DNA of 64,000 nucleotides from Frigoribacterium sp. PhB116 (GCF_004364285.1 NZ_SOBE01000005.1:124001-188000); one strand, 5' to 3'. Counted from the stretch's first letter, positions 1 to 9,132 are shown. Notes: generated from the letters alone by a model not told the origin. Numbers and translations: made by a program.

Positions 1-1
1 G

Positions 2-190
2 GTCGACTTCTTCGAGAAGCACGACTACCTCGAGGTGGGCGACGAGGGCCTGGTGCCGCCCGAGGCCTACGCCGAGCTGGTGCGCTCGACGGACGAGGGC
101 GTCGCCGAGTTCCTCGACCTGGCACGGGTCAAGCCGAACACGCTCGGCAACTCGCGCATGCTGAAGGCCCTGCCGCGCCTCGAGGGGTGA
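2..190 (+). CDS. C-terminal fragment of an unidentified protein
   Basis: An open frame enters from the left edge and stops with TGA at 188-190, leaving 62 codons. The tail is acidic and well codon-biased (third positions almost all G or C), so it looks like real chromosomal coding sequence. It contains FFEKHDYLEVGDEG near the start and ends in LPRLEG. I do not recognise the family from this tail alone. The next gene starts about 120 bp downstream, so co-transcription is not evident. Confidence 0.6.
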   Translation, partial: VDFFEKHDYLEVGDEGLVPPEAYAELVRSTDEGVAEFLDLARVKPNTLGNSRMLKALPRLEG

Positions 191-312
191 ACGGGCAGGA
201 GGCGCCTGACCCGCAGGAGGCGCGGGCCGGCCAGAGCGCTCCACGGAAGTTCCCAGGCCCACACGCCGCCAGCGTCCGCCGCAGGGCGGTGGCCAGCACT
301 TAACCTGTGCGC

Positions 313-984
313 ATGTCGACGTTCACGAATCCGACCGGCCCGCAGCCGCCCTCGGTGTACTGGCGTCGCCGAGCCCTCGTCCTGCTCGGCCTGGTCGTCG
401 CGATCGTCGTCGTCGTGCTGATCGTCGTGCGGCCCGGCGCCTCGGGCGACGAGCCCGGTGCCGCCGCCACCAGCACCCCCGCCGCCGACCCGGCGCCTGC
501 CGCGAGCACGGGCGCGACCGCCCCTGCCGCCGACGCGACCCCCGATCCGTCGTCGACGGAGGCCACGGCCGAGGACGGGGCCCGCTGCGCCGCGACCGCC
601 ATCGAGCTCGTCCCCGTCGTCGACAAGCAGGTGTTCGCCCCCACCGAGCTGCCGCAGATCTCGATGTCGGTGACCAACACCGGCTCGTCGGACTGCGTGA
701 TCAACCTCGGCTCGGGCCAGCAGAAGCTCGTCGTGACCAGCGGCGAGGAGCAGTGGTGGTCGTCCGCCGACTGCCAGGTCGACCCCACCGACCAGGACGT
801 GACCCTCACCGCCGGTCAGACCCTCTCGACCCCGGCCATCGCCTGGGACAGGACACGGTCGACGACCGACACCTGCGACGCGGACTCCCGGCAGGCCGTG
901 CCCGCAGGAGGCGCGACGTACCGCCTGACCGTCAGCGTCGGCGACATCACGTCGGCCGACACCGCCCCCATGATCCTGAACTGA
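313..984 (+). CDS. membrane-anchored hypothetical protein with extracellular DUF4232-like domain
   Basis: The protein has a short basic N-terminus (WRRR), one strong transmembrane helix rich in Val/Ile/Leu at about residues 20-40, then a long Ala/Pro/Thr/Ser-rich linker and a folded C-terminal part with four cysteines. The C-terminal part resembles extracytoplasmic beta-sandwich domains of the DUF4232/DUF4352 kind: it has MSVTNTGSSDC and ends APMILN. ATG at 313 is preferred over the in-frame GTG two codons earlier because the helix signal follows normally. The gene is separated by only three bases from the next CDS, suggesting a two-gene unit. Function is unknown; a cell-surface role is inferred from topology. 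Confidence 0.7.
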   Translation: MSTFTNPTGPQPPSVYWRRRALVLLGLVVAIVVVVLIVVRPGASGDEPGAAATSTPAADPAPAASTGATAPAADATPDPSSTEATAEDGARCAATAIELVPVVDKQVFAPTELPQISMSVTNTGSSDCVINLGSGQQKLVVTSGEEQWWSSADCQVDPTDQDVTLTAGQTLSTPAIAWDRTRSTTDTCDADSRQAVPAGGATYRLTVSVGDITSADTAPMILN

Positions 985-987
985 GCG

Positions 988-1440
988 ATGACCGAAGCTG
1001 CTTCCCCCCGTTCCGAGGCGCTCGAGCTGGCCCTGGCCAGCCAGGACGTCGCCGCCGTCGCGTTCGCCCTGCGGCACGACGTGGTCGTCGTGCCGAAGCT
1101 CGTGGTTCCCCCTGCTGACGCCGAGGCCGACGGTGCTGACGAGGCCGACTCCGCAGCGGACGCGGACTCGGCCGAGCCCGTCTCCGTCGCCGCCGAGCAG
1201 GTGCGCGTCTTCGGCCGCGAGAACACCGACAAGCGCATCCTGCTGCTCTTCTCCTCGGCAGAGGCGTACGCCGCGATGGTCCCGGACGACCCCGACCTCG
1301 AGGTGATGCTCTACGACTCCGACGCGCTGCGGGCGTTCATGGAGGTGCACCTCGACGTGCTCGAGCAGGTCTTCTTCGACATCGCCGGGCCGCACACCAT
1401 GGCCGCCGCCCCCGAGGACCTGCTCAAGGCCCTGAAGTAG
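988..1440 (+). CDS. SseB-family-like protein
   Basis: This 150-residue soluble protein has an alpha/beta pattern typical of the SseB N-terminal domain family: DVVVVPKLVVP, an acidic low-complexity insertion (residues about 45-65), then VRVFGREN, RILLLFSSAEAYAAMVPDD, and a final helical LEQVFFDIAGPHTM. SseB-like proteins of actinobacteria are uncharacterised cytoplasmic proteins; the name comes from a Salmonella secretion chaperone domain and does not imply type III secretion here. It follows the membrane protein with a three-base gap and is convergent with radA. The family call is moderate; no catalytic residues are expected. Confidence 0.6.
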   Translation: MTEAASPRSEALELALASQDVAAVAFALRHDVVVVPKLVVPPADAEADGADEADSAADADSAEPVSVAAEQVRVFGRENTDKRILLLFSSAEAYAAMVPDDPDLEVMLYDSDALRAFMEVHLDVLEQVFFDIAGPHTMAAAPEDLLKALK

Positions 1441-1469
1441 CGGGAGCCCGTGATCGACCTGGCGGGCGC

Positions 1470-2834
1470 CTAGAAGGCGCCGTCGAGCTCGCGCTCGCGA
1501 GGCGTGCTGGCCGCGCTGAAGGCGCGGCGCAGCGCCTCGCGCAGGTTGCCCGACTCGGCGTCGACGAGCTGGCTGAAGCCCAGCCGGCCTGCCTCGCTGG
1601 CTCGTTGCCTCGGCGACGACACGGGCCGGATCTCGCCCGCGAGGCTGATCTCGCCGACCGCCGCCATCGTGTGCGGGTAGCTGACGTCGCGGCTGGCGCT
1701 CGCGAGGGCCAGCGCGATCGCCAGGTCGGCCCCCGGCTCGGTGATCTTGATGCCACCGACGGTCGACACGTAGACGTCGGCGTCGCCGAGGCGGATGCCC
1801 GCCCGCCGTTCGAGCACGGCGAGCAACATCGCCACTCGCGAGGAGTCGACGCCGTTGACGACCCGTCGGGGCTGCGGAGTGCTGCTGGCGACGATCAGCG
1901 CCTGGACCTCGACGGGCAGCGCACGCCGCCCCTCCATCGCGATCGTGATGCAGGTGCCGCTGACCGGGGCGCCGCTGCGCGACATGAAGAGCCCGCTGGG
2001 GTCGGCGACCTCGGCGATGCCGTCGCCCGTCATCTCGAAGCAGCCGACCTCGTCGGTGGGCCCGAAGCGGTTCTTGTGCGCCCGGATGAACCGGAGCGAG
2101 GTCTGCCGGTCGCCCTCGAACTGGCACACGACGTCGACCAGGTGCTCGAGGAGGCGCGGGCCGGCGATCGTGCCGTCCTTCGTGACGTGCCCCACCAGCA
2201 GCACCGGCAGGTTCCGGTCTTTGCTGACGCGGATGAGCGTCGACGCGACCTCGCGGACCTGTGACGTGCCGCCGGCGATGCCGTCGATCGACGACGACGA
2301 GACCGTCTGCACCGAGTCGACGATGACGAGCTGCGGGTCGACCTGCTCGATCTGCCCGAGGATCACGGCGAGGTCGACTTCTGCGGCGAGGAACAAGTCG
2401 TCGTGCATCGCCCCGGTGCGCTGTGCCCGCATCCGCACCTGCTGCGCGCTCTCCTCTGCGGTCACGTAGAGCACGCGGGCGCCGGTCGCGGCGGCACGCG
2501 AGGCGACCTCGAGCAGCAGCGTCGACTTGCCGACCCCGGGCTCGCCGCTGAGCAGGATGGCCGCGCCCGGCACGATGCCGCCGCCGAGGACGCGGTCGAA
2601 CTCGGCGATGCCGCTCGGCCACGAGGCGACGGCCCCGGCCTCGACCTGCGTGATGGGCCGGGCCACCCGGTCGCCGCCGACCGACACGGGGGCGGTGCCC
2701 CGGGTGCTCACGAGCGCCGACGTGACGTCGACCACGGTGCCCCAGCGCTGGCACTCGCCGCAGCGGCCGGCCCACTTGAGGCTGGTCCAGCCGCACTCGG
2801 TGCAGCGGAAGGGCGGGGTGGTGGGGCGAGGCAT
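1470..2834 (-). CDS. radA: DNA repair protein RadA (Sms)
   Basis: RadA is a DnaB-like branch-migration helicase that processes recombination intermediates in the cytoplasm. The 454-residue product has the full set of landmarks: an N-terminal four-cysteine zinc finger (CTECGWTSLKWAGRCGEC, residues about 10-27), Walker A GEPGVGKST near residue 97, a Walker B-type LVIVDS, the RadA-specific KNRFG motif in AHKNRFGPTDEVGCFEM, and a C-terminal Lon-like domain. Length matches the family. Transcription runs leftward, away from the hairpin array and the divergent protease gene. It looks intact and chromosomal in composition. Confidence 0.96.
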   Translation of the reverse strand: MPRPTTPPFRCTECGWTSLKWAGRCGECQRWGTVVDVTSALVSTRGTAPVSVGGDRVARPITQVEAGAVASWPSGIAEFDRVLGGGIVPGAAILLSGEPGVGKSTLLLEVASRAAATGARVLYVTAEESAQQVRMRAQRTGAMHDDLFLAAEVDLAVILGQIEQVDPQLVIVDSVQTVSSSSIDGIAGGTSQVREVASTLIRVSKDRNLPVLLVGHVTKDGTIAGPRLLEHLVDVVCQFEGDRQTSLRFIRAHKNRFGPTDEVGCFEMTGDGIAEVADPSGLFMSRSGAPVSGTCITIAMEGRRALPVEVQALIVASSTPQPRRVVNGVDSSRVAMLLAVLERRAGIRLGDADVYVSTVGGIKITEPGADLAIALALASASRDVSYPHTMAAVGEISLAGEIRPVSSPRQRASEAGRLGFSQLVDAESGNLREALRRAFSAASTPRERELDGAF

Positions 2835-3147
2835 GTTGCGAGCCTAGGTGGGACGTCCGACAGCGGGGGCGCCTCCTCGGCCCCGTTGTGGGGGCGCGCA
2901 CCGTGTCCGGAGAGCGAACTGGACCCGTTGTGGGGGGCTCGGGGGGTGAAGTCCCTGTGTTTGCATCGAAGTCGCGGTGAACGCACGGTCCCGACGACCG
3001 TGCGACGTGCGCGCGGTCCCGACGACCGCGCGACGTGCGCGGGGTCCCGACGACCCCGCGTCGACGAGCGCGCGGTCCCGACGACCCCGCGCTCACGAGC
3101 GTGCGGTCCCGACGACCGCGCAGCTCCCCGCACGACTGGAGTCCGCT
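2835..3147. other. divergent intergenic region radA / metalloprotease
   Basis: This 313-bp gap holds two divergent starts. It contains a 13-bp direct repeat CCCGTTGTGGGGG at 2882-2894 and 2924-2936, one GCGCCTCCT motif at 2869-2877, and the five-hairpin array listed separately. An open frame runs through it in phase with the protease, but the repeats and a good ribosome site (CTGGAG, 7 nt before GTG 3148) argue that it is untranslated leader. Confidence 0.7.
2983..3121. repeat. array of five short hairpins with a constant CCGAC loop
   Basis: Five copies of GGTC-CCGAC-GACC lie with loop starts at 2991, 3019, 3047, 3078 and 3109, spaced 28, 28, 31 and 31 bp. Each is flanked by complementary arms giving stems of about 8-12 bp. 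The stem sequences differ between copies but stay paired: copy 1 GCACGGTC/GACCGTGC, copy 2 CGCGCGGTC/GACCGCGCG, copy 3 CGCGGGGTC/GACCCCGCG. Copy 4 has a single mismatch and copy 5 one G-T pair. The covariation argues for selection on structure. The array sits immediately upstream of the protease start, probably in its leader or promoter. Confidence 0.85.
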
Positions 3148-5685
3148 GTGCCCACCCCTCGTTTCATCCGTGCGTCCGCCGTGCTCGTCGCGGCCGTCAT
3201 CGTCACCGGCGGCCTCGTCGACGGGCAGTCGGTGTACGCGGCCGTCGACCCGACCGGCGCCCCCACGGCGACGTCCGCGCCGACCGCCGTCCCCACGGAG
3301 ACGCCTGCGCCGACCGCCGCCCCCACGGCGACGTCCGCGCCGACCGCGTCCGACGCGCCGGTGGCGACGTCGGCGGCAGCGGTCCCGGACGTGCCCGCGG
3401 TCCCCGACGAGTCCGGTGCGCCGGCCGCCGGCGGCGGCACCCCCGCCGCGCCCGACCTCACCGAGGACATGATCGCCGTCCCCTCCACCCCCGTCACGGC
3501 GCCGCACCTGCACGCCGAGGCGGCGGAGGTCGAGGCGCGCGAGGCCGAGGTCGCGGAGCAGACGGCGGTCGAGGGAGGCGGCGCGCAGCAGCCGACGCAG
3601 TCGGCCCAGGCCGCTCCCGTCGCCGTCGTCCACCGTGTCTCGGTGAGCATCGCGACCGTCACGACGACCACCGCCGACGACGCCGCGACCCCGCCCGACG
3701 ACGCGTCCGTCACGACCGCGATCCAGCAGCTGCACGACTTCTGGTGGGAGGAGTCGGGCGGCACCGTCGACGTGCGTCTCGGCGGGATCGAGCGCACGTC
3801 GCTGTCGAGGAGCACGTGCGACCCGTCGGCCGTGCTCGACTCGGTGCACACGACCGCGTTCGGCGGCGCCTTCGCCTCGTACCGCTGGGCCGGTACGGAC
3901 AACCACCTCCTCGTCCTGACCCGCGAGACCTGCGGCTCGGCCGCGTTCGGCACCGTCGGCGGCGGCGGCGGCGAGATCTTCAGCTCGGTCGGCACCGACA
4001 CCGCGCTCGGCGTCCCCGTGCTGATGCACGAGTTCGGCCACAACCTCGGCTTCGGCCACGCCGGCGCCGGGATGTGCCGCAGCTCCACCACGGTCGACGC
4101 GCCCCTCTCGGACTTCGCGCACGCGGCGGACACCGACACCTCGGTGGCGTGCCCGGTCGAGGAGTACGCGGACTTCCTCGACATCATGGGCTACTCCGTC
4201 TCGGGTGCGCGACCGCACCTCTCGACGCCGCAGCGCCTCCGCGCCGGCTTCCAGGTCGACGCCACGACGCTCCGCGAGCCGGGCACCCGGCAGCAGGTGA
4301 CGGTCGGCGCGCTCGACGGCGCGGCGACCACGGCCGGTGGCCGGGCCGTGCAGGTCGTCGACCCGCTGAGCGGGGACACCTACTGGGTCGAGTACCGCAC
4401 CGCGAGCGGCCGTGACGCGACGAGCGCCGAGTTCCGGGGTGCGTCGCCGCGGTGCTCCTCCCTCGACACGACGCTGGTGCGCTGCGCACTCAACGGCGAC
4501 CGTGCCGTCGGCGAGGTGCGCGTGCTGCGCGCGATGCCGCTGTTCGGCTCGTCGGTCTCGACGGCCGTCGTGGCCGCCGGCCCCGTCAAGGCGGGCGACC
4601 TGACGCGCCGCGACACGCACCTCGACGCCGGCGAGAACTTCACCAGCACCGGCGGGGGCTTCACCGTGGCGGTCCGCTCGACCTCTCCGTCGGGCGGGGC
4701 CGTCATCGACGTGAGCCTCGCCGGCGGCAGGCCGACGGGGACCGCGCCCGTGGGCGACACCGCGGGCCGACCCGCGCCGAAGCAGGAGACGGCCGCGACG
4801 ACGACGACCCTCCGCACCGACCGTGCGCGCCAGACCTGGGCGTCGTCGACGACGGCGACCCTCACCGCGACCGTCGCGGTCGCAGGAGGAGCGAAGCCGT
4901 CCGGTTCGGTGGCGGTGCTCGACGGGACGACGACGCTCGCCACGGTGCCGGTCGCCCAGGACGGCACGGCGGCCTTCCGCCTCCCTGCCTCGCTGGAGCC
5001 GGGCGCCCACTCGCTCCGGGCCACGTTCACGCCGGCCGGGGCCGACCAGGCAGCCTCGACCTCGTCGACCGTCGTCGTCACGGTCGACAAGGCCTCCACC
5101 AGCACGACGCTCCGCCTCGACTCGGCCACCCAGGTGCACGCCTCGTCCGGCCGGGTGACGGCCACCGCCTCCGTCGACCCGATCGCCGGCAGCCCCGCGA
5201 CGGGCACGGTCGTGTTCCGCCTCGACGGCGTCGCCGCAGCCGAGGTGGCCCTGACCCGAGGATCGGCGTCGTGGGTCGCCCCGGCGAAGACGGCGGCCGG
5301 CTCGCACCGCCTCGTCGCCGACTTCACGCCGTCGGCCGCGGCGGCCCTGCCGTCCACGAGCGCCACGCAGTCGTTCTCGGTGACGAAGGCCCCCTCCGCG
5401 GCCGCCGTCTCGCTGCCGACGGCCCCCGTCTCGAAGGTGCTGACGTCTCGGGCGACCGTCACGGTCACGGTGCCGGGGGTGGCCGCCCCGACGGGCACGG
5501 TCGCCCTCAAGTCGGGCTCGACCACGATCGGCACGGCGACGCTGACCGCGGCCTCCGCGGGCAAGGTCACCCTCTCGGTGCCGGCGTTCCGAAAGCCGGG
5601 GAGCTACCCGATCGTCGTCGTGTACTCGGGCACCCCGAACGTCGGCGGGAGCACCTCGAAGGCCGCGACGCTGACGGTCCGGTAG
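3148..5685 (+). CDS. secreted metzincin-type zinc metalloprotease with Ig-like repeats
   Basis: The 845-residue product starts at GTG 3148 behind a GGAG site. It has a signal peptide (RFIRASAVLVAAVIVTGG), a Pro/Ala/Thr-rich linker with repeated TATSAPTA units, and a catalytic domain. The domain carries HEFGHNLGFGH (HExxHxxxxxH zinc site, about residue 294) followed by DIMGYS as a plausible Met-turn near residue 345, which is the metzincin arrangement. The C-terminal half has three tandem Ig-like domains of the Big_3_5 kind, beginning near residues 545, 648 and 747 with TTTLR, STTLRL and AAVSL. Such repeats usually mediate binding to surfaces or polymers. There is no sortase motif, so it is probably released. 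The substrate is unknown. Confidence 0.85.
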   Translation: MPTPRFIRASAVLVAAVIVTGGLVDGQSVYAAVDPTGAPTATSAPTAVPTETPAPTAAPTATSAPTASDAPVATSAAAVPDVPAVPDESGAPAAGGGTPAAPDLTEDMIAVPSTPVTAPHLHAEAAEVEAREAEVAEQTAVEGGGAQQPTQSAQAAPVAVVHRVSVSIATVTTTTADDAATPPDDASVTTAIQQLHDFWWEESGGTVDVRLGGIERTSLSRSTCDPSAVLDSVHTTAFGGAFASYRWAGTDNHLLVLTRETCGSAAFGTVGGGGGEIFSSVGTDTALGVPVLMHEFGHNLGFGHAGAGMCRSSTTVDAPLSDFAHAADTDTSVACPVEEYADFLDIMGYSVSGARPHLSTPQRLRAGFQVDATTLREPGTRQQVTVGALDGAATTAGGRAVQVVDPLSGDTYWVEYRTASGRDATSAEFRGASPRCSSLDTTLVRCALNGDRAVGEVRVLRAMPLFGSSVSTAVVAAGPVKAGDLTRRDTHLDAGENFTSTGGGFTVAVRSTSPSGGAVIDVSLAGGRPTGTAPVGDTAGRPAPKQETAATTTTLRTDRARQTWASSTTATLTATVAVAGGAKPSGSVAVLDGTTTLATVPVAQDGTAAFRLPASLEPGAHSLRATFTPAGADQAASTSSTVVVTVDKASTSTTLRLDSATQVHASSGRVTATASVDPIAGSPATGTVVFRLDGVAAAEVALTRGSASWVAPAKTAAGSHRLVADFTPSAAAALPSTSATQSFSVTKAPSAAAVSLPTAPVSKVLTSRATVTVTVPGVAAPTGTVALKSGSTTIGTATLTAASAGKVTLSVPAFRKPGSYPIVVVYSGTPNVGGSTSKAATLTVR

Positions 5686-5775
5686 GAGGCGCCTCCTCGG
5701 CTGCCGGGACCGGGCACGGCCTGACGGCGGGTCCGGTCCCGTCGCCTCGGGGCGCGGGGGTCGTCGCGATCCGGG

Positions 5776-6651
5776 TCAGCGGCGGGGCAGCGTCTCCGTG
5801 CCGCGGGCCGAGGCGCGGGCGGCCGCACGCTCGGCGGTGCGGGCCGTCGAGCCCGCGGTCGCGGCGTCGTGCACGCTGGCGTCGGCGTCCGTGACGGCGT
5901 GGTCGGCGGCGATCCGCGCGACGCGGGCGGCGATGGCCGGCTCGAAAGCGCTGGCCCAGACGCGGTACCCGCGGTCGTTCGGGTGGAACAGGTCGCCCGC
6001 CGAGTTGCGGAACGTCCGCACGAGCCCTTGCTTGCGAGTCGTGTCGTAGAGGGGTGCGACGGTCAAGCCGAGCTCGTCGGCGAGGCGTCGCACGATCGCG
6101 TTCGCCTCCGCGATGCGGTGCTCGCGCTCGGGGATCCACATCGTCGGCAGGTCGGCGACGATCGCATGGCTCGGCAGCGCCTCGTAGATGTGCCGCAGGT
6201 TGCGCTCGAACGTCTCGGCGTCGAAGTCGATGATGTCGTTCGCCCCGATGGCGACCGTGACGATGTCGGGCTGGTACTTCTCGAGCTTCGGCAGCTGGTC
6301 CTTGCGGCAGAGCCACGTGGTGGCCCCGCTGACGCTGAGGTTGACGACCCGGACGGAGGTGCGGGTCGCGTGCCGGACCCGCACCGACAGCCTGCCCACG
6401 TAGCTGCGTGCCGGGCTCGACGCCCCGATGCCCTGCGCGGTCGAGTCGCCGAGTGCGACGTAGAGCAGCTTGCCCTTGCGGTCGAAGCGGTCGCGCCACC
6501 AGGCGGAGTGCACCGGCAGCAGGTCGTTCAGGGTCGCGGCGGCGGAGCGCTGGCTGCGGAGGGCGCGACGCCAGACGGCGAAGAGGGCCCCGCCCGCGGC
6601 GAGGGTGACGCCGACTCCGGAGAAGAAGGCGAGGGGGTGACGGGTGGGCAT
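5776..6651 (-). CDS. SGNH/GDSL-family hydrolase, membrane-anchored
   Basis: The enzyme belongs to the SGNH superfamily of esterases/lipases. Block I is GDSTAQG, the oxyanion block shows VNLSVSGAT, block III is GANDI and block V is DLFHPND with the catalytic Asp and His. The N-terminus (MPTRHPLAFFSGVGVTLAAGGALFA) is a signal anchor, so the catalytic domain is probably outside the membrane. ATG 6651 is chosen over the upstream in-frame start because the extra 38 residues are low-complexity Arg/Ser-rich. It is convergent with the protease gene. The substrate cannot be told from sequence. Confidence 0.85.
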   Translation of the reverse strand: MPTRHPLAFFSGVGVTLAAGGALFAVWRRALRSQRSAAATLNDLLPVHSAWWRDRFDRKGKLLYVALGDSTAQGIGASSPARSYVGRLSVRVRHATRTSVRVVNLSVSGATTWLCRKDQLPKLEKYQPDIVTVAIGANDIIDFDAETFERNLRHIYEALPSHAIVADLPTMWIPEREHRIAEANAIVRRLADELGLTVAPLYDTTRKQGLVRTFRNSAGDLFHPNDRGYRVWASAFEPAIAARVARIAADHAVTDADASVHDAATAGSTARTAERAAARASARGTETLPRR

Positions 6652-6865
6652 GCGGGGAGCGTACGCCCGGCGGTCAGGTCGGAGCCGCGAGAGTCCCGAG
6701 ATCGACCTGGCGCGGCTCGCGGCGGTCGATCTGCGGCCTCTCGAGGAGGCGCGGCGAACCGTCACGTAGCGCTCTCTGCTGGCCTCGGGGCAGCACCCTG
6801 TGCCGGTTCACGGTGGTCGAAGGCGGGTTTCGACACGGGGGCGCGGATGTACTAAGCTCTCTCCC

Positions 6866-6956
6866 GGTACCGTGTCCGAGCGGCCGAAGGATCATGTCTC
6901 GAAAACATGTGTGGGGGTTGACTCCACCGTGGGTTCAAATCCCACCGGTACCGCCA
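6866..6956 (+). tRNA. tRNA-Ser (anticodon CGA)
   Basis: The acceptor stem GGTACCG pairs with CGGTACC at 6946-6952; discriminator G and an encoded CCA follow. The anticodon arm is CATGT-CTCGAAA-ACATG, giving anticodon CGA, which reads UCG serine codons. A long variable arm (GTGGGGGTTGACTCCAC region) is the class II feature expected for tRNA-Ser. The T-arm contains GGTTCAAATCC. It lies at the left edge of the inserted region and is a likely integration target, but I see no second copy of its 3' end in the window. Confidence 0.96.
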
Positions 6957-7004
6957 CGGGGTTGTTTGCGCATCAATCGGAATCCGTTTGCGGAACGCAG
7001 CCCA

Positions 7005-7039
7005 AGAAGAAAGCCCCCGAGTAGTTCGGGGGCTTTCTT
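7005..7039 (+). terminator. rho-independent terminator of tRNA-Ser
   Basis: AAGAAAGCCCCCGA, a short loop GTAGT, then TCGGGGGCTTTCTT form a perfect 14-bp stem that ends in a pyrimidine/T-rich tract. It lies about 50 bp behind the tRNA and would separate it from the inserted genes. Confidence 0.9.
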
Positions 7040-7227
7040 CCGTTTGAGGGCCGAGAATCGCTTCCCGGCGAGGGGTTCGGGATCTCTTGGCAGCTCCTTC
7101 GGGGCCACCGGCTGCACAGTCGGCTTAAACGACGAAGCGGCCCGCCCGTCTGGGCGCGCCGAATTGACTCGTGAGCGTTGGGGGAGAGCAGGAAGCTCGC
7201 GTGTCGTGTCTTGGAACGGGCGTGGGC

Positions 7228-9132
7228 CTACGTTCGCGGAGGCGGATCGACAGCGGGTCCACTCGTCGGGAACGGGGACAGTTCGGGCCGAACGTAGTCG
7301 GCGCGGTAGTTGCTCATGCCTTCGGCATCACGACGGCGGGTGCGCTGTGCAGGCACCGGCGTCAGGCCCTTCGCGACGCGGCGGTCGCGGTCCTTCGGCG
7401 CTCGGTGCTTGGCGGCGAGGAAGGTGACGATCTTGCGGATGTTCGCGGCCGTCGTGAGCATGGCGAGAAGGAACTGCTGAGCGGCGAGACCGCGCAGGCG
7501 CCGTGCGCTGGAGTCGGCGATGCGCTCGGGACCGGTCTTGATGAAGGCGTTGAAGCTCTCGATGCTGTTGCGGTCGCGGCGGTAGGTCTTGGACCACTCC
7601 TTGCTGCCATAAGGCAGCATCTGGTTCATCTTCTCGCCGTCCTCCGGGCGCACCGTGATCGAGGTCTGGCAGCAGACCTTGTCTGTCTGCTTGGGGACGT
7701 TGGCGCGCAGCACCTGCCGGCGTTCCTTGTCAGGCGATGCACGCTTGTCGAGCTTGCGGAGCGGGCACTCGACCGTCGCACTCGGGCCGAGGGCTGGGCA
7801 GCGCATCTTCACGTTGCCGTTGGCGTCGGGACCCTCCTTCTTGTGAAGTCGGTATGCGTCACGCTCGTCGATCTGCTGGGACCACTCGACGTTGTCGATC
7901 TCCTTGTTGTTGCGCCGCACCGTTGCATCGAGGAGCCGCTTCGGTGTACCGGGGCAGAACTGACCGCCTTCGACGAGCTTGGCTCCGCCGACCTGGCCCC
8001 GCACACCGGTCTGGTTCGCGCGGTTGTAGTCGAAGACGAGGCCGACGCCGAGCTCTCTCATCGGACGGTGGAAGTCCTCCATCGTGAGACCCGCGGAGTA
8101 CCCAAGGTCGGACGACAGGCGCGCGATGTCGTAGCCGCGTTCCTGGATGTTCTTCACGAGCTCGACGGTGTGGAAGCCGATGCCCTTGTTGGGCGTCGTC
8201 AGGCTCGCCCCGCGGATCAGCTGCGGTGCTTCGGTGGGGTCACCTGTCGGGTCCTCGTTGACGTCGATGATGAGGTTAGCCGTGTAGGCGAGCAGCCACC
8301 GGCTCCGTGCCTGCTTGACGCTCGCCTTGCCGTTCTCCTTGGTGTGCTTGCTGAAGACGCGTTCCTTCTCTCCCTTGTCGATCGGGTAGAGGTCAGCTTC
8401 GAGTTCCATCGCGTACTTCGGCTGTTCCTTGTCCGTGCCCGCGATGAACATGGGCTGCTCGACGCCGTTCTCCCGCGGCCAACGGTTCTTCTGGCTCGGT
8501 GCACGCAGCACTGTCTGGTCGACGGAGAGCGCGAGACGCTGACGTCGCACGGCTCGAGGCAGGTTCTGGGCCGTGGCTTCCAGCAGCGTGTTCGTGAAGG
8601 TCATGCTGCGCTCGTGTGCCCGGCGTTCGATGTTCTTGTCCCGGAGCGCGTCAAGGCTGCTCCGCTCGTCGCGGGTGAGCAGGCGGCGGGGCGCCGGCCA
8701 GGCATCCCAGAGGTCGATGATGCGGTGCATCGCCCGCCATGCCAGGAAGTACCAGTCGTTGGGCTTGTCGTTGTCGTACAGGTGAGCGATGCCGAGCTCG
8801 CGACGGGCTTCATCGTCGAGACGGTGTTCGAAGACGCGGCCCATCTCGCGCACGAAGATCATGGACTGCTCCGATAGGAGCATCATCACCACGGTCAGGA
8901 TGGCCAGGTCGTCGATCTTCGGTTTGACACCGCCCGGGGCTTTCTTCTCGCGGTCCTCCGCGCGCCAGGTCGCGAGGAGCTCGATGACGCCCGATGAACG
9001 GAGGAAGGTCATCCACTCACGGGCGTCGGCGCCGCGGAACCTGGTGGTCTTGGTCGACCCGCTGACGATCCGGTCGGCTGTGTAGATGCCGTTGAAGAAC
9101 TCCTCGTCGTGGAACGAGGGCTTGCCGGTCAC
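7228..9132 (-). CDS. DDE transposase (IS1182/IS4-like)
   Basis: The 634-residue protein carries a plausible DDE triad: LSVDQTVLRAP (first Asp), LSSDLGYSAG (second Asp, in the usual D-x-GY context) and NSIESFNAFIKTG (Glu, with downstream Lys). Four Cys-containing spots (FCPG, RCPAL, ECPLR, VCCQT) lie between the second and third acidic residues, as in IS1182-type transposases. The GTG start overlaps the stop of the upstream recombinase-like gene by four bases (GTGA), so the two are translationally coupled. No clear terminal inverted repeats were found by eye at 7.04-7.23 kb. The protein is long for a simple IS and its pairing with a recombinase-like gene is unusual. Confidence 0.75.
   Translation of the reverse strand: MTGKPSFHDEEFFNGIYTADRIVSGSTKTTRFRGADAREWMTFLRSSGVIELLATWRAEDREKKAPGGVKPKIDDLAILTVVMMLLSEQSMIFVREMGRVFEHRLDDEARRELGIAHLYDNDKPNDWYFLAWRAMHRIIDLWDAWPAPRRLLTRDERSSLDALRDKNIERRAHERSMTFTNTLLEATAQNLPRAVRRQRLALSVDQTVLRAPSQKNRWPRENGVEQPMFIAGTDKEQPKYAMELEADLYPIDKGEKERVFSKHTKENGKASVKQARSRWLLAYTANLIIDVNEDPTGDPTEAPQLIRGASLTTPNKGIGFHTVELVKNIQERGYDIARLSSDLGYSAGLTMEDFHRPMRELGVGLVFDYNRANQTGVRGQVGGAKLVEGGQFCPGTPKRLLDATVRRNNKEIDNVEWSQQIDERDAYRLHKKEGPDANGNVKMRCPALGPSATVECPLRKLDKRASPDKERRQVLRANVPKQTDKVCCQTSITVRPEDGEKMNQMLPYGSKEWSKTYRRDRNSIESFNAFIKTGPERIADSSARRLRGLAAQQFLLAMLTTAANIRKIVTFLAAKHRAPKDRDRRVAKGLTPVPAQRTRRRDAEGMSNYRADYVRPELSPFPTSGPAVDPPPRT

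Noticed and set aside
2983-3121. CRISPR array
   Set aside because: The units are 28-31 bp in total with a 13-bp core, so there is no room for spacers, and the variable parts are complementary arms. No cas genes are in the window.
2977-3147. N-terminal extension of the metalloprotease through the hairpin array
   Set aside because: The extension is Arg-rich repeat translation without a ribosome site. The signal peptide begins directly after GTG 3148, which has GGAG at good spacing.
67-5307. Very long leftward open frame of 1746 codons
   Set aside because: It is antisense to radA in part and to the protease, is almost pure Arg/Gly/Ala/Asp, and contains no domain. Long shadow frames are normal at this GC content.
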